DNA of 64,000 nucleotides. It comes from CAYXAA01 sp964462985. GTDB taxonomy: Bacteria > Pseudomonadota > Alphaproteobacteria > Rhizobiales > Stappiaceae. The stretch is from assembly GCA_964462985.1 (NCBI GenBank), contig CAYXAA010000010.1, positions 62,001 to 126,000 on the forward strand. The letters run 5' to 3'. The notes under the pieces were generated by a model. That model had not been told where the DNA came from. It saw nothing but the letters and a program-made list of their open reading frames with translations, and made no database searches. The position numbers and the translations under genes were made by a program. Shown one piece after another: positions 8,841-18,885 of the stretch (position 1 is its first letter; each line of letters opens with the position of its first letter).

Positions 8841-9485
8841 ATGAAACGATCCCAGGCCGAAATCCTCCGGGAGTTTGGACCCTTTTCCGGGGCCGACCAC
8901 GTGCATGGTGTCACCTTCGACGGCCGGCAGGTGTGGTTTGCGACGGGCGACAGGCTGATCGCCATCGACCCGGAGAGCGGAAATCCGCTGCGATCCATCG
9001 ATGTCGCCGCTCATGCGGGAACGGCTTTTGATGGCGAGCATCTGTTCCAGATCGCCGAGGATCGCATCCTGAAGATCGATCCACGGACCGGCCGCGTGAT
9101 TTCCAGCATCCCGGCACCCGGCAACGGCGGCGACTCGGGACTGGCCTGGGCCGAAGGAATGCTCTGGGTGGGGCAGCATCGCGGCCGCAAGATCCACCAG
9201 GTCGATCCCGAGACGGGCGCCGTCCTGCGCACGATCGAATCGAACCGTTTCGTCACCGGTGTCACCTGGGTCGACGGCGAGTTCTGGCATGGCACCTGGG
9301 AGAACGGCGAAAGCGACGTCCGGCGAATCGATCCGCAAACGGGAGAAGTGCTGGAGCAGCTCGCGTTCCCACCCGAGGCAGGCGTGTCCGGCCTGGAGTC
9401 CGACGGCGCCGATCGCTTCTTCTGCGGCGGTGGCAACAGTGGCAAGGTGAGGGTCGTCCGCCGGCCGAAGCGGGCCGCCGGGTAG
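8841..9485 (+). CDS. Beta-propeller protein (YncE/glutaminyl-cyclotransferase-like)
   Basis: A 214-residue protein of repeated four-strand units with the periodic motif 'IDPxTGxVLxxI' (IDPESGNPLRSI, IDPRTGRVISSI, VDPETGAVLRTI, IDPQTGEVLEQL), about 40 residues apart, giving a small beta-propeller. No signal peptide is seen, so it is probably cytoplasmic. It resembles the YncE/Vgb-like or glutamine-cyclotransferase-like propellers without clear catalytic residues. It directly follows the TPR/HTH regulator and is likely in its operon, which suggests a sensing or antibiotic-lyase-like role at most. Function not determined. Confidence 0.75.
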   Translation: MKRSQAEILREFGPFSGADHVHGVTFDGRQVWFATGDRLIAIDPESGNPLRSIDVAAHAGTAFDGEHLFQIAEDRILKIDPRTGRVISSIPAPGNGGDSGLAWAEGMLWVGQHRGRKIHQVDPETGAVLRTIESNRFVTGVTWVDGEFWHGTWENGESDVRRIDPQTGEVLEQLAFPPEAGVSGLESDGADRFFCGGGNSGKVRVVRRPKRAAG

Positions 9486-9695
9486 ACGCAACGGACGGCG
9501 TGCACAATCGATTGTGCGGCCGGCGCGGGTACGGTTCTGTTATCGCCACCGTCCGGACACGGGCGCAGCTCGGCCGCTTCAAAACCTTCCGGTCACCATC
9601 GCTCGAGATAGTTTCACCGCGTCGTAGGGAGCGCGCCCGCCGCGGCGTATCATCCTTTGAAGTCGCGCATTCACCAGACTTCCGGGGAGATCCGC

Positions 9696-9968
9696 ATGAA
9701 GACCATCTTGTCCTTGTTCGCAGTCACGTCGATCTTGACAGTGGCCGCGACGACCCACGCCGATGCCGTCGTCTACTGCAAGTACATCGGCTGGCCCAAG
9801 GGCTGCGTCGCCAAGCCCGGCGTCGTCTATGCGCCGCCGCCTCCGACGGTGGTCGTCACCCCGGCTCCGGTGGTGGTAACGCCCGGCGTCGGTGCGCCCG
9901 GGGTGGGCGTGCGCCCGGGCACACCGATGAACCGCGGCGGCCCCGTCAACCGGGTCGGCCGCCGCTGA
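9696..9968 (+). CDS. Small secreted Pro/Val-rich protein
   Basis: A 90-residue protein with a clear signal peptide (MKTILSLFAVTSILTVAATTHADA) and two cysteines shortly after it (YCKYIGWPKGC). A low-complexity tail of PPPPTVVVTPAPVVV, GVGAPGVGV and RGG follows. The ATG at 9696 is preceded by GGGGAGA. Such small proteins are common in the rhizobial periplasm or cell surface, but no family function is known. Confidence 0.7.
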   Translation: MKTILSLFAVTSILTVAATTHADAVVYCKYIGWPKGCVAKPGVVYAPPPPTVVVTPAPVVVTPGVGAPGVGVRPGTPMNRGGPVNRVGRR

Positions 9969-10089
9969 CAGTGCCGCATTCCATCTGAGCCGAGTACCGC
10001 CGGGGAGACAGCAGTGGCGGCATGCGGTTGAACCATCCGCGGCATTCCGTCATATTGCCGGAACACCGACGGATTGTTCGACCATTGCC

Positions 10090-10581
10090 GTGACCCATCC
10101 TTCCGGGCGAGCGCCCAAAGACGACCTCGACCGCCGCCTGCTCGCGCTGCTGCAAAGCAACGCCCGCCTGCCAACCTCCGAGATCGCGCGCAAGCTCGGG
10201 ATTGCGCGCTCGACCGTGCACGAGCGGATTGCACGTATGGAACAGACCGGCGTCATCGCCGGCTACACCGCGCTGCTCGCGCGCCGCCCGGACAGCGACA
10301 GCGTCCAGGCGTTGGTCATGCTCGCGGTCGAACAGCAGCAGATGCGCGACACGATCAAGCGCCTCGAGACCTTTCCCGAGATCCGCAGTTGCCTCACGGT
10401 TTCCGGAGAGTTCGACGTCTTCCTCGTGGTTGAGGCACCGCGGCTCGACGACCTCGACGAAGTGCTCGACGACATCGCCACGGTCCCGGGCGTGCGGCGG
10501 TCGCGCTCCTCGATCGTGCTCGCGCGCAAGTTTGACCGCGGGCATGTCCTCAGTCACGAGGCGCTGGGACCGAAACAATAG
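10090..10581 (+). CDS. Lrp/AsnC-family transcriptional regulator
   Basis: A 163-residue regulator starting at a GTG. It has an N-terminal winged helix (LDRRLLALLQSNARLPTSEIARKLGIARSTVHERIARME) and a C-terminal RAM ligand-binding domain (VQALVMLAVEQQQ through VPGVRRSRSSIVL). These proteins form octamers or higher assemblies and respond to amino acids. It lies 282 bases upstream of a saccharopine-dehydrogenase-like gene on the same strand, so lysine or a related amino acid is a reasonable effector guess. The gap contains an AT-rich dyad that could be its operator. Confidence 0.9.
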   Translation: MTHPSGRAPKDDLDRRLLALLQSNARLPTSEIARKLGIARSTVHERIARMEQTGVIAGYTALLARRPDSDSVQALVMLAVEQQQMRDTIKRLETFPEIRSCLTVSGEFDVFLVVEAPRLDDLDEVLDDIATVPGVRRSRSSIVLARKFDRGHVLSHEALGPKQ

Positions 10582-10740
10582 GACCTGCCCGGCGGAGCGC
10601 GGCTTGCGAACGCCCCTCGCCGGACATCCGCCTTCTTGCGAGCGATCCACCCGGCTTCGGCAAAGTGTCGGCCGCAGCCAACGGCTGCCTCACGTTAGAG
10701 ACAACCGGCACCTCCCGAGAGCCAACAAGATCCTTTCGTC

Positions 10741-10754
10741 AAAATACCGATTTT
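10741..10754. promoter_or_regulatory. Candidate Lrp-type operator (AAAAT-N4-ATTTT)
   Basis: In the otherwise GC-rich gap between the Lrp gene and the saccharopine-dehydrogenase-like gene, an AT-rich patch contains the perfect dyad AAAAT-N4-ATTTT about 110 bases before the start of the enzyme gene. Lrp proteins prefer short AT-rich dyads, so this is a candidate operator. The assignment is inference. Confidence 0.35.
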
Positions 10755-10863
10755 TCCGTCGATATGACGTCGTAGGCACATACATCCGCTATTCTGTCCG
10801 CTAAACCGCGAACCTGACGGCGGGTACCCTGAGACTTAAACGGACCTCTGCAGGAGAATCGTC

Positions 10864-12012
10864 ATGACACTGCGTCTCACCCCGTCCTGGCCTGTCCTGG
10901 TCGTCGGCGCCGGCAAGATCGGTCGGATGATGGCCGTGCTCCTGGCGCAGTCCGGGGATTACGACGTCACCCTCGCCGACCGCGACGACGCAGCGCTTGC
11001 CACGGCCGCGCGGCCGGGGATCAAGACACTGGCCATCGATGTCGCCGACGAGAATGCTCTGATTGCAGCGCTGACCGGCAAGCGCGCTGTACTTTCGGCC
11101 GCACCGTTCTTTCTCACGCCCGTGATCGCGAGAGCGGCGAAACGGGCCGGCACTCACTATCTCGATCTCACGGAAGATGTCGCTTCAACGCGGACGGTGA
11201 AGGCACTCGCCGAAGGCGCTGCGACGGCCTTTGCACCACAGTGCGGCCTGGCGCCGGGCTTCGTTTCGATTGCCGGCCATGCGCTCGCGAGCCAGTTCGA
11301 CGTGGTTGACAGCCTGACTTTGCGCGTCGGTGCCCTGCCCCGGTTTCCGACCAACGCACTCAAGTACAACCTCACCTGGTCGACCGATGGGCTGATCAAC
11401 GAGTATTGCAACCCGTGCGAGGCCATCGTCGACGGCGAGGCCGTCCGGGTCGCACCGCTCGAAGGCTACGAGACCTTCTCGCTCGACGGCGTCGACTACG
11501 AAGCCTTCAACACTTCGGGTGGGCTCGGCTCGCTGGCCGAAACGCTCGCGGGCCGTGTCCGCAACCTGCGCTATCTCACCGTGCGCTACCCCGGCCACCG
11601 CGACATCATGCGCCTTCTGCTGCAGGACCTCGGCCTGCGCCACCGCCGCGACCTGATGCGCGACGTGTTGGAGACCGCAGTCCCAACCACGCGGCAGGAC
11701 GTCGTCCTCGTCTTCATCACCGCCTCCGGCCGAATTGCCGACCGGCACGAGGAGATGTCTGCCGTCTATCGCGTCACGGCGCAGGACCTTGCCGGCGAGA
11801 CATGGAGCGCGATCCAGATCACCACGGCAGCCGGCATTTGCGCCACACTCGACCTGCTGCGCGACGGCACCCTTGCCGACAGCGGCTTCATCCGGCAGGA
11901 GGCGATCCCGCTCGATCGATTCCTGGAGAACCGCTTCGGCGCCCTTTATGCCGCCAGCGGAGCGCATGCAGCCCGCGGCGCGGGGATGGCCGGCGACCGG
12001 CGCGTGGCCTGA
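10864..12012 (+). CDS. Saccharopine dehydrogenase family protein
   Basis: A 382-residue NAD(P)-dependent enzyme. The N-terminal Rossmann motif VVGAGKIGRMMAVLLAQSG is followed by the saccharopine-dehydrogenase pattern VLSAAPFFLTPVIARAAKR, then AGTHYLDLTED and QCGLAPGFVSIAGH. The central and C-terminal parts match the Lys9-like reductase fold. AGGAGA precedes the ATG. In bacteria such enzymes act in lysine or related amino-acid catabolism, often under Lrp control, which fits the upstream regulator. The exact substrate cannot be read from the sequence. Confidence 0.87.
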   Translation: MTLRLTPSWPVLVVGAGKIGRMMAVLLAQSGDYDVTLADRDDAALATAARPGIKTLAIDVADENALIAALTGKRAVLSAAPFFLTPVIARAAKRAGTHYLDLTEDVASTRTVKALAEGAATAFAPQCGLAPGFVSIAGHALASQFDVVDSLTLRVGALPRFPTNALKYNLTWSTDGLINEYCNPCEAIVDGEAVRVAPLEGYETFSLDGVDYEAFNTSGGLGSLAETLAGRVRNLRYLTVRYPGHRDIMRLLLQDLGLRHRRDLMRDVLETAVPTTRQDVVLVFITASGRIADRHEEMSAVYRVTAQDLAGETWSAIQITTAAGICATLDLLRDGTLADSGFIRQEAIPLDRFLENRFGALYAASGAHAARGAGMAGDRRVA

Positions 12013-12039
12013 TCTCGACCGCAGGACTTGCAGGCGCTA

Positions 12040-12070
12040 AGCCCGCGACAGGATGTCGCGGGCTGCATTT
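12040..12070 (+). terminator. Rho-independent terminator after the saccharopine-dehydrogenase-like gene
   Basis: A perfect 11-base stem (AGCCCGCGACA / TGTCGCGGGCT) with a three-base loop is followed after two bases by a short T-run (ATTTTC). It lies 27 bases beyond the stop codon. Confidence 0.75.
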
Positions 12071-12192
12071 TCGCTGCGATCGGGGAAACAATAGAGAGTT
12101 TCTGCCCACGACTTGCCGTATTGATTGCCCGTTCCTCTATACTTGCCATGGGTTGACCCGGTTTTGATCGGCAAGGAAGGAGACGCACCGGC

Positions 12193-14196
12193 ATGTTCGA
12201 GGGGATGAACCTGGTGATTCTGATCGCCGCGGGTCTGATCGCGGTTTCGGTGCTCACCAGTCTCGTCAGCTTCCGGGTTGGCGCTCCCTTGCTGCTGGTC
12301 TTCCTGATCGTCGGCATCCTTGCCGGCGAAGACGGGGTGGGCGGCATCGTCTTTGCCGACGCAAGCACGGCCTATTTCATCGGCTCGATCGCGCTCGCCT
12401 TCATTCTGTTCGATTCGGGATTCGAGACCCGGTTCTCGACGCTGCGGCTCGCTGCCGGTCCAGCGTCAGTCCTGGCAACCGTCGGCGTGGCTGCAACCGC
12501 GGGCCTGGTCGGCGCGGCCGCGCATTACATGCTCGGCTGGAGCTGGGCCGACGGCCTGCTTCTCGGTGCGATCGTCGGATCGACCGACGCGGCCGCCGTC
12601 TTCTTCCTGCTCCGGGTCGGCGGCGTCCACTTGCGCGAAACGATCTCGGCGACGCTCGAAGTCGAGTCCGGGTCCAACGACCCGATGGCAATCTTCCTCA
12701 CGATCACGCTGGTCAACCTGATCGCGGTCGGGGCGATGGACGACATGCCGGCCGTGACGCTCGCGATCGAGTTTGCCCGGCAGATGGGGCTTGGCCTCGT
12801 CGCGGGCGTCGCCGGCGGCTATGTCATCGTCCAGGTTGTCAATCGAATCGATCTGGAGCCGGCGCTTTACCCGATCGTGGTGCTGGCGCTCGCGCTGGTG
12901 CTGTTTGCTGCCACCTCGATGCTGGGCGGCAGCGGCTTTCTCGCGGTCTATTGCGCTGGCATCCTGTGCGGCAATGTCCGGATCAGGCAGGAGCCGGCGC
13001 TCAAACGCTTCCAGGGCGGCATGACCTGGCTCGGGCAGATCGGCATGTTCGTCACCCTCGGCCTGCTTGCGACGCCGTCCCATTTCGCCGAGGTGCTCGT
13101 GCCCGGCCTGGTGCTTGCCTTCGTCCTGATCTTCGTCGCCCGCCCGTTCGCGGTCTGGCTCTGCCTGCTGCCCTTCAATTTCACCCGCGCGGAGTCGGCC
13201 TTCGTCGCCTGGGTCGGCCTGCGCGGCGCCGTGTCGATTCTGCTCGCCATCATCCCGCTGATTGCACGGCTCGAGAACGCTCAGGCGATCTTCAACATTA
13301 CCTTCCTGATCGTGCTGACCTCGCTCATCCTGCAGGGCTGGACGATCCGGCCGATGGCGCGCTGGCTTAAGCTCGTGGTGCCGCCCCGGCTCGGGCCGGT
13401 CGAGCGCATGGAATTGGAGCTGCCCGGGGGCGACCACCACGAACTCGTCGCCTACCGCGTCCATCCCGAGAGCGCCGTTGCCCGCGGCCAGCGCGTGCCA
13501 CGCTGGGCACGTCCTGTGCTGATCCTGCGCGACGGCCGCTCGCTGCGGCTGCAGAAGGCCGGCCGGCTGGCCGCGGGCGACCGGGTCTACATTCTGACCA
13601 CGCCCCGCCAGATCCCGGCGCTCGACGCCCTTTTCGCCGGTCCGGCCGAAGGAGCTCACGACCCGGCACTTTTCGGCGACTTCCCGCTCGACCCCGAGGC
13701 CAAGGTTGCCGACATCGGCAAGATCTACGGCTTCAAGGTCGCCCACAATGACGGCGATCTCACTCTCCGCGAGCTGATGACGCGAGAACTCGGCGACGAC
13801 GCCGAGCCGACCGACCGCGTGCCGTACGGCAACATCGACTTTGTGGTGCGGGCCATCGGCGAGAACCACGTCATCGAGGAAATCGGCCTCGGCGTCGAAC
13901 AGACCGTGACCCAGCAGCCGAACCTGCCGTTCTTCTTCTCCCTTGGCGACATCAAGAACTTCTTCCGCCGGCGCTACCGCCGCATCAAGCGTGCCCGCGC
14001 CCGCAAGAAGGTGCTCAAGCGCCGCCCTGCCGGCCCCGCGGCCCAGGAGGCGGCGGAGGCGTCAGCAGCAAACGGGGTTTCGGCCGAGTCCCCCGCCGAC
14101 GATGCACGCGCCGCCGAGGCCTCGCCCCGGTCGGAGGAGCCGGCCCGGCCCGAGGAAGACAAGACCGCCGCGGCCAGAGCCGATATGGCTTCGTGA
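12193..14196 (+). CDS. Potassium/proton antiporter (CPA1, CvrA/NhaP2 type)
   Basis: A 667-residue membrane protein. Twelve or so hydrophobic segments fill residues 5-400, with the CPA1 ion-binding signature in LLGAIVGSTDAAAVFFLL and VESGSNDPMAIFL (about residues 130-165). A cytoplasmic TrkA-C-like domain (about 415-480) and a CorC-associated domain (about 500-585) follow, as in the K+/H+ antiporters CvrA/NhaP2 that adjust cell K+ and volume. The tail (580-667) is unusually long, basic and then Ala/Glu-rich, probably disordered. It is preceded by AAGGAG and followed within 18 bases by a convergent gene. Confidence 0.88.
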   Translation: MFEGMNLVILIAAGLIAVSVLTSLVSFRVGAPLLLVFLIVGILAGEDGVGGIVFADASTAYFIGSIALAFILFDSGFETRFSTLRLAAGPASVLATVGVAATAGLVGAAAHYMLGWSWADGLLLGAIVGSTDAAAVFFLLRVGGVHLRETISATLEVESGSNDPMAIFLTITLVNLIAVGAMDDMPAVTLAIEFARQMGLGLVAGVAGGYVIVQVVNRIDLEPALYPIVVLALALVLFAATSMLGGSGFLAVYCAGILCGNVRIRQEPALKRFQGGMTWLGQIGMFVTLGLLATPSHFAEVLVPGLVLAFVLIFVARPFAVWLCLLPFNFTRAESAFVAWVGLRGAVSILLAIIPLIARLENAQAIFNITFLIVLTSLILQGWTIRPMARWLKLVVPPRLGPVERMELELPGGDHHELVAYRVHPESAVARGQRVPRWARPVLILRDGRSLRLQKAGRLAAGDRVYILTTPRQIPALDALFAGPAEGAHDPALFGDFPLDPEAKVADIGKIYGFKVAHNDGDLTLRELMTRELGDDAEPTDRVPYGNIDFVVRAIGENHVIEEIGLGVEQTVTQQPNLPFFFSLGDIKNFFRRRYRRIKRARARKKVLKRRPAGPAAQEAAEASAANGVSAESPADDARAAEASPRSEEPARPEEDKTAAARADMAS

Positions 14197-14214
14197 GACG
14201 CCGAGACTCCTTTC

Positions 14215-15204
14215 TCAGCCATTCCGTTTCCGAAAGCGCTCGCGCAGGCCGTCGCAGGAGTCGTTCACCGACACCCTGGGCGTGAACCACAGGAAGGCGT
14301 AGGGCGCGGCGCCTCCGACCGCCTGCGGCAGGTAGTGCGACGGATCGGGCCGGTCCGGATCGACCTCGACGAAGGCCACAGCGAGGATCCGGGCCGACGG
14401 CATGCGCCGGGCAAGGTAGACCGGAACGGCCGTGTCGGCCCGCACGTGCCCTGAGCCAGCGATCAACACGGCACCGCCCCCTTCCGCCGGCGCGGCCTTC
14501 GCCGCCGCAATCAGGCTGTCGGCAAGCGTCGCATCCCGGAACCGCTGAACGGCCTCCATCGGCCCTAGAGCGTCCGGCGGTACGAGCCCACAATGACCCT
14601 CGGACAAGGCGCGCTGCATGGCCTGGGTGTCGGCCTCGTTCGGCACAACATCAAGCCCCAGGCGGGACCGCTCCTCCGGCGCGAGAACGGCAAGCCCCTC
14701 CCGGCCAACATTCCGGCGCTCGTCCGGCACCGGATCGCCGGCATGAATGCTGAGCCCGGCCGGCAAGGCCGCCTCCAGGATCGGCTGGTAGAGCGTCCAG
14801 TCCGGCCAGCCGGTCTGGGACCACCCGACGGCGTCGCCAAAGCCTGCGGCATCCTGTGGTGCGGCGCGGAGATGGGCATCGATGCGGTCCTGAACGTCGC
14901 GGCTGATCATCTCGAACACCACGGCCGGCCGGCGACCTCCGGCGACGAGCTCGCCGATCAGCCATGCCTGAAGGGTGTGGTGATCGGGATTGGTATGAAT
15001 CTCGCCGAGCAGTACGAAATCGGCGGCGACCGCCGCATCGACCAATTGTTCAGGCTCCACCAAGTGGCCGTCGGCCACCGACCAGATCCGGCCGACAAGC
15101 AGATGATCGGCAAGATGCTGCGATCTGAATGCCGGCGGTTCGGCCGCTTGCGCCGAAAGGCCGACAAGAACGAAAAGCAGCACCATCAGCGCTTTGCCGC
15201 GCAT
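14215..15204 (-). CDS. ChaN-family (haem-binding-like) secreted protein
   Basis: A 329-residue protein with a signal peptide (MRGKALMVLLFVLVGLSAQAAE). The ChaN/EreA-like core motif LLGEIHTNPDHHTLQAWLIGEL appears at about residues 66-87, followed by VVFEMISRDVQ and a later GSGHVRAD. Campylobacter ChaN binds haem and serves in iron uptake. No lipobox cysteine is seen at the cleavage site, so this one is probably a free periplasmic protein. No haem transporter genes are adjacent. It converges on the K+/H+ antiporter gene. Confidence 0.85.
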   Translation of the reverse strand: MRGKALMVLLFVLVGLSAQAAEPPAFRSQHLADHLLVGRIWSVADGHLVEPEQLVDAAVAADFVLLGEIHTNPDHHTLQAWLIGELVAGGRRPAVVFEMISRDVQDRIDAHLRAAPQDAAGFGDAVGWSQTGWPDWTLYQPILEAALPAGLSIHAGDPVPDERRNVGREGLAVLAPEERSRLGLDVVPNEADTQAMQRALSEGHCGLVPPDALGPMEAVQRFRDATLADSLIAAAKAAPAEGGGAVLIAGSGHVRADTAVPVYLARRMPSARILAVAFVEVDPDRPDPSHYLPQAVGGAAPYAFLWFTPRVSVNDSCDGLRERFRKRNG

Positions 15205-15560
15205 GAGATCACTCCTCTCCGGGACGGCGGGATGCCGCCGGCCCCGCCACTATGCGTGGCCGCCCGCGGCGGCACCAGTCGAGCGGCCGGTCTGCTTCAG
15301 CCCAGCGCGAGAAAGCAGAAGCGCACCAGCCGGGTCAAAAGCGCCTCCTGACTCTGCACGCCTGGCTCCAGTGCGGCTTCATGGAGCCGGTCGACCAGAC
15401 GCCGCGCCTCTCACTCCAATTCATCAACTCCGCCCCCGACCCGGCCTGCCGCCCTGCCACCCCCAAATGGGGGATGCAAGCCATCTGCGCCTATGGCAGA
15501 TTATGAAAGTTACCAACAAGTGTTCGCATTCATACCTTTGTGGCATACGGCATTGCTAGC
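15205..15560. other. Intergenic region with a possible gene remnant
   Basis: No intact gene is visible. On the - strand a short frame from 15411 to a stop at 15297-15299 reads like the C-terminus of a helical protein (RRLVDRLHEAALEPG, then LLTRLVRFCFLALG) but has no start and is broken upstream by a TGA. It may be the tail of a lost regulator. The segment after about 15480 is AT-richer and may carry the promoter of the candidate small RNA. Confidence 0.3.
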
Positions 15561-15657
15561 GAACCCTGCGGCAGGTTTTCTGCCGTCTCACGCGTTGCCG
15601 AGAACATTGGCAAACGCATGAACCTCACGGCCGGCGACACAGCCGGCCTTTTTTTTT
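15560..15657 (+). ncRNA. Candidate trans-acting small RNA with three hairpins
   Basis: Three hairpins follow one another: GCGGCAG/CTGCCGT with a GTTTT loop (15568-15586), GCGTTGCC/GGCAAACGC with a nine-base loop and one bulge (15592-15617), and GGCCGGC/GCCGGCC with a six-base loop and nine T residues (15629-15657). The last is a textbook intrinsic terminator on the + strand, yet no rightward gene lies upstream of it. The layout is that of a rhizobial small RNA of roughly 100 nucleotides. The 5' end is not defined, and I cannot match it to a named family. Confidence 0.55.
15629..15657 (+). terminator. Strong intrinsic terminator without an upstream gene
   Basis: A seven-base GC stem (GGCCGGC/GCCGGCC, loop GACACA) is followed by nine T residues. 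It is the best terminator in this part of the window and is best explained as the 3' end of the candidate small RNA. Some protection of the downstream small gene from upstream readthrough is also possible. Confidence 0.85.
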
Positions 15658-15775
15658 GCCTGCGCCGAAGCGGGTGCGAGCACACCCTTCGTTGCTGCCG
15701 CAACGCTGTCAGCAGCGGGCTGCTATCACGGACTGCAGCGGCGGCCATTCCGGCGCGCCCGCCAGGAGAGCAGCC

Positions 15776-16102
15776 ATGACCAGAAGATGCATCGAATTCG
15801 TCGTGTACAAGGTCGGGAACCCGGAGACTGCAGGTCCTGCCCGGCGCGAGGCGATGGAACTCATCAAGGACTTCCCCGGCTTCCGCTCCTGGACCGCGCT
15901 CAGCAGCCTCGAGTCGGCCGATGCCTTCCTCGATCATGTCGAATGGGCGGACCTGGCGACGGCGCGCGCCGCGGCAGAGACCGTCATGACCGATGACCGC
16001 TTTGCCCCGTTCCGGGCCGAGATTGCCGAGGTGATCCACATGGGCCACTTCACCGTGGAGGCTGCGGTGCAGCGTGGATTGGTCGGCGCGGCGGTGGCAT
16101 GA
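15776..16102 (+). CDS. Small dimeric alpha/beta-barrel (ABM-like) protein
   Basis: A 108-residue protein whose pattern (EFVVYKVGNPE, then a helix with ELIKDFPGFRSWTALSS, then a second helix and DDRFAPFRAEIAEVIHMGHF) fits the antibiotic-biosynthesis-monooxygenase or EthD-like ferredoxin fold. The start is set by AGGAGAG five bases before the ATG. No catalytic residues are diagnostic. It precedes the DUF1697 gene by 43 bases on the same strand, and the two may be cotranscribed. Confidence 0.65.
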   Translation: MTRRCIEFVVYKVGNPETAGPARREAMELIKDFPGFRSWTALSSLESADAFLDHVEWADLATARAAAETVMTDDRFAPFRAEIAEVIHMGHFTVEAAVQRGLVGAAVA

Positions 16103-16145
16103 TGCAGGCGCGAAGGGGGCCGCGCCAACACCCGTGAGGACCACC

Positions 16146-16679
16146 ATGGACCGCCGCCACGTCGCCTTCTTGCGAGGAGTGGGCCCAGCAAAGAAGGCAC
16201 CTGGAGACGCCCTCAGCCAGTGCTTCGAGGCCGCGGGCTATAGGGCGGTCCGCCCGGTGCTGGCGACCGGGAACGTGATCTTCGCGCCGCCGGAGGACGA
16301 AGCCGCCCCTGCAGCTGCCGATATCGAGACGCTGCTCGAATCCTGTCTCGGCCGACATTTCCCGGTGGTTCTGCGCAGCGCCAGCGATATCGCCGCGATG
16401 ATGGCGGCCGCACCGTTCAAGGACCTCGACCTCACCCGGCAGACCCGGCTCGTCTGCATGCTGCCGGACGATGCCGGAACGGCGGGAGGGATGCCGCGGA
16501 CATCGCCCGAAGACGGGTTCCGGTTCGCCGGCCGATCCGGCCACAATCTTTTCCTTGTCCGCGACAACGACCGTGTTGGCACGCCGCAGATCATGGCCTT
16601 TCTCGACCGGCGTTTCGGCAAGAGGGTTACAACCCGCAACTGGAGCACGATCGAAAGGATTGCGGCGCTGCTGGGCTGA
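16146..16679 (+). CDS. DUF1697 family protein
   Basis: A 177-residue protein with the DUF1697 pattern: an opening HVAFLRGV, then LSQCFEAAGYRAVRPVLATGNVIF, and the terminal TRNWSTIERIAALLG (usually T-x-R-N-W-x-T). The ATG at 16146 follows GTGAGGA and matches the family start; longer forms overlap the previous gene. The biochemical role of the family is unknown. It converges on the next gene with a nine-base gap. Confidence 0.85.
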   Translation: MDRRHVAFLRGVGPAKKAPGDALSQCFEAAGYRAVRPVLATGNVIFAPPEDEAAPAAADIETLLESCLGRHFPVVLRSASDIAAMMAAAPFKDLDLTRQTRLVCMLPDDAGTAGGMPRTSPEDGFRFAGRSGHNLFLVRDNDRVGTPQIMAFLDRRFGKRVTTRNWSTIERIAALLG

Positions 16680-16687
16680 GCTGCCGC

Positions 16688-17131
16688 CTAGATCCAGCGC
16701 CGGACCCGGTCGCGATAGGCGCGGTAGGCGTCGCCAAAGACCTCTTCCGCCGCCTTCTCCTCGAACGGAATGTACCAGGCGTTGGCGACGAGGAAGAACA
16801 GGGCCACGAACACCAGGGTAGCCACCGCGTTGAGCAGAATCGCCGCGCCGAGCAGCAGAACGGCAAAGCCGAGATAGATCGGGTTACGGGAATAGGCGAA
16901 GACGCTGTTCGTCACCAGCGACCGCGGCCGCCGGAAGGTGTTGATCTCCGTCCCGGCCGCCCTGATCGCCAGCGAGCCGGCGAAAATCAGGCCGACGCCG
17001 GCGAGGAGCACCAGCACGCCGAAAAAGTGGAACGGCGGCGGCAGGATCGCCGGCGCGGGAGCGAGAACTGCCACCATGACCATCGCGATCAGGAGCAGCG
17101 CTACGAGAACCGGGGGAAGCAGCCATTTCAT
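16688..17131 (-). CDS. Isoprenylcysteine carboxyl methyltransferase-like membrane protein
   Basis: A 147-residue integral membrane protein with about four hydrophobic segments. Its C-terminal part has the ICMT/PEMT-type SAM-binding pattern: the conserved SRNPIYLGFAVLLLGAAIL and the later WYIPFEEKAAEEVFGDAYRAYRDRVRRWI with Glu-Glu. Bacterial members methylate unknown small molecules or lipids. It is a single gene between convergent and unrelated neighbours. Confidence 0.87.
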   Translation of the reverse strand: MKWLLPPVLVALLLIAMVMVAVLAPAPAILPPPFHFFGVLVLLAGVGLIFAGSLAIRAAGTEINTFRRPRSLVTNSVFAYSRNPIYLGFAVLLLGAAILLNAVATLVFVALFFLVANAWYIPFEEKAAEEVFGDAYRAYRDRVRRWI

Positions 17132-17256
17132 CGGACATCTCGGCGGGACCAGCAGAGCCCATGATAATAAACGTTTTCCGCTGTTTCAGCTCGCCTGCCG
17201 TAACGAAAAAGCGGCGCCGAAGCGCCGCTCTCGAACCCGGTTGCCGTCGATATCCC

Positions 17257-18756
<1,500 letters not shown>

Positions 18757-18885
18757 GACCGTTTCTCCCTTGTCGCTGCGGTTGCCCGCGATCCCTTTCA
18801 GGGTCGCCTTTGTCTTGCGCTATATTTTTTGTCGCTTCAACAACCGCTCTCACGCATCCGATGTGCGCATATTATAGTGCCTCCC

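Noticed and set aside
12466..13869. A 467-codon leftward frame across the K+/H+ antiporter
   Set aside because: Antisense shadow of a well-defined membrane protein gene.
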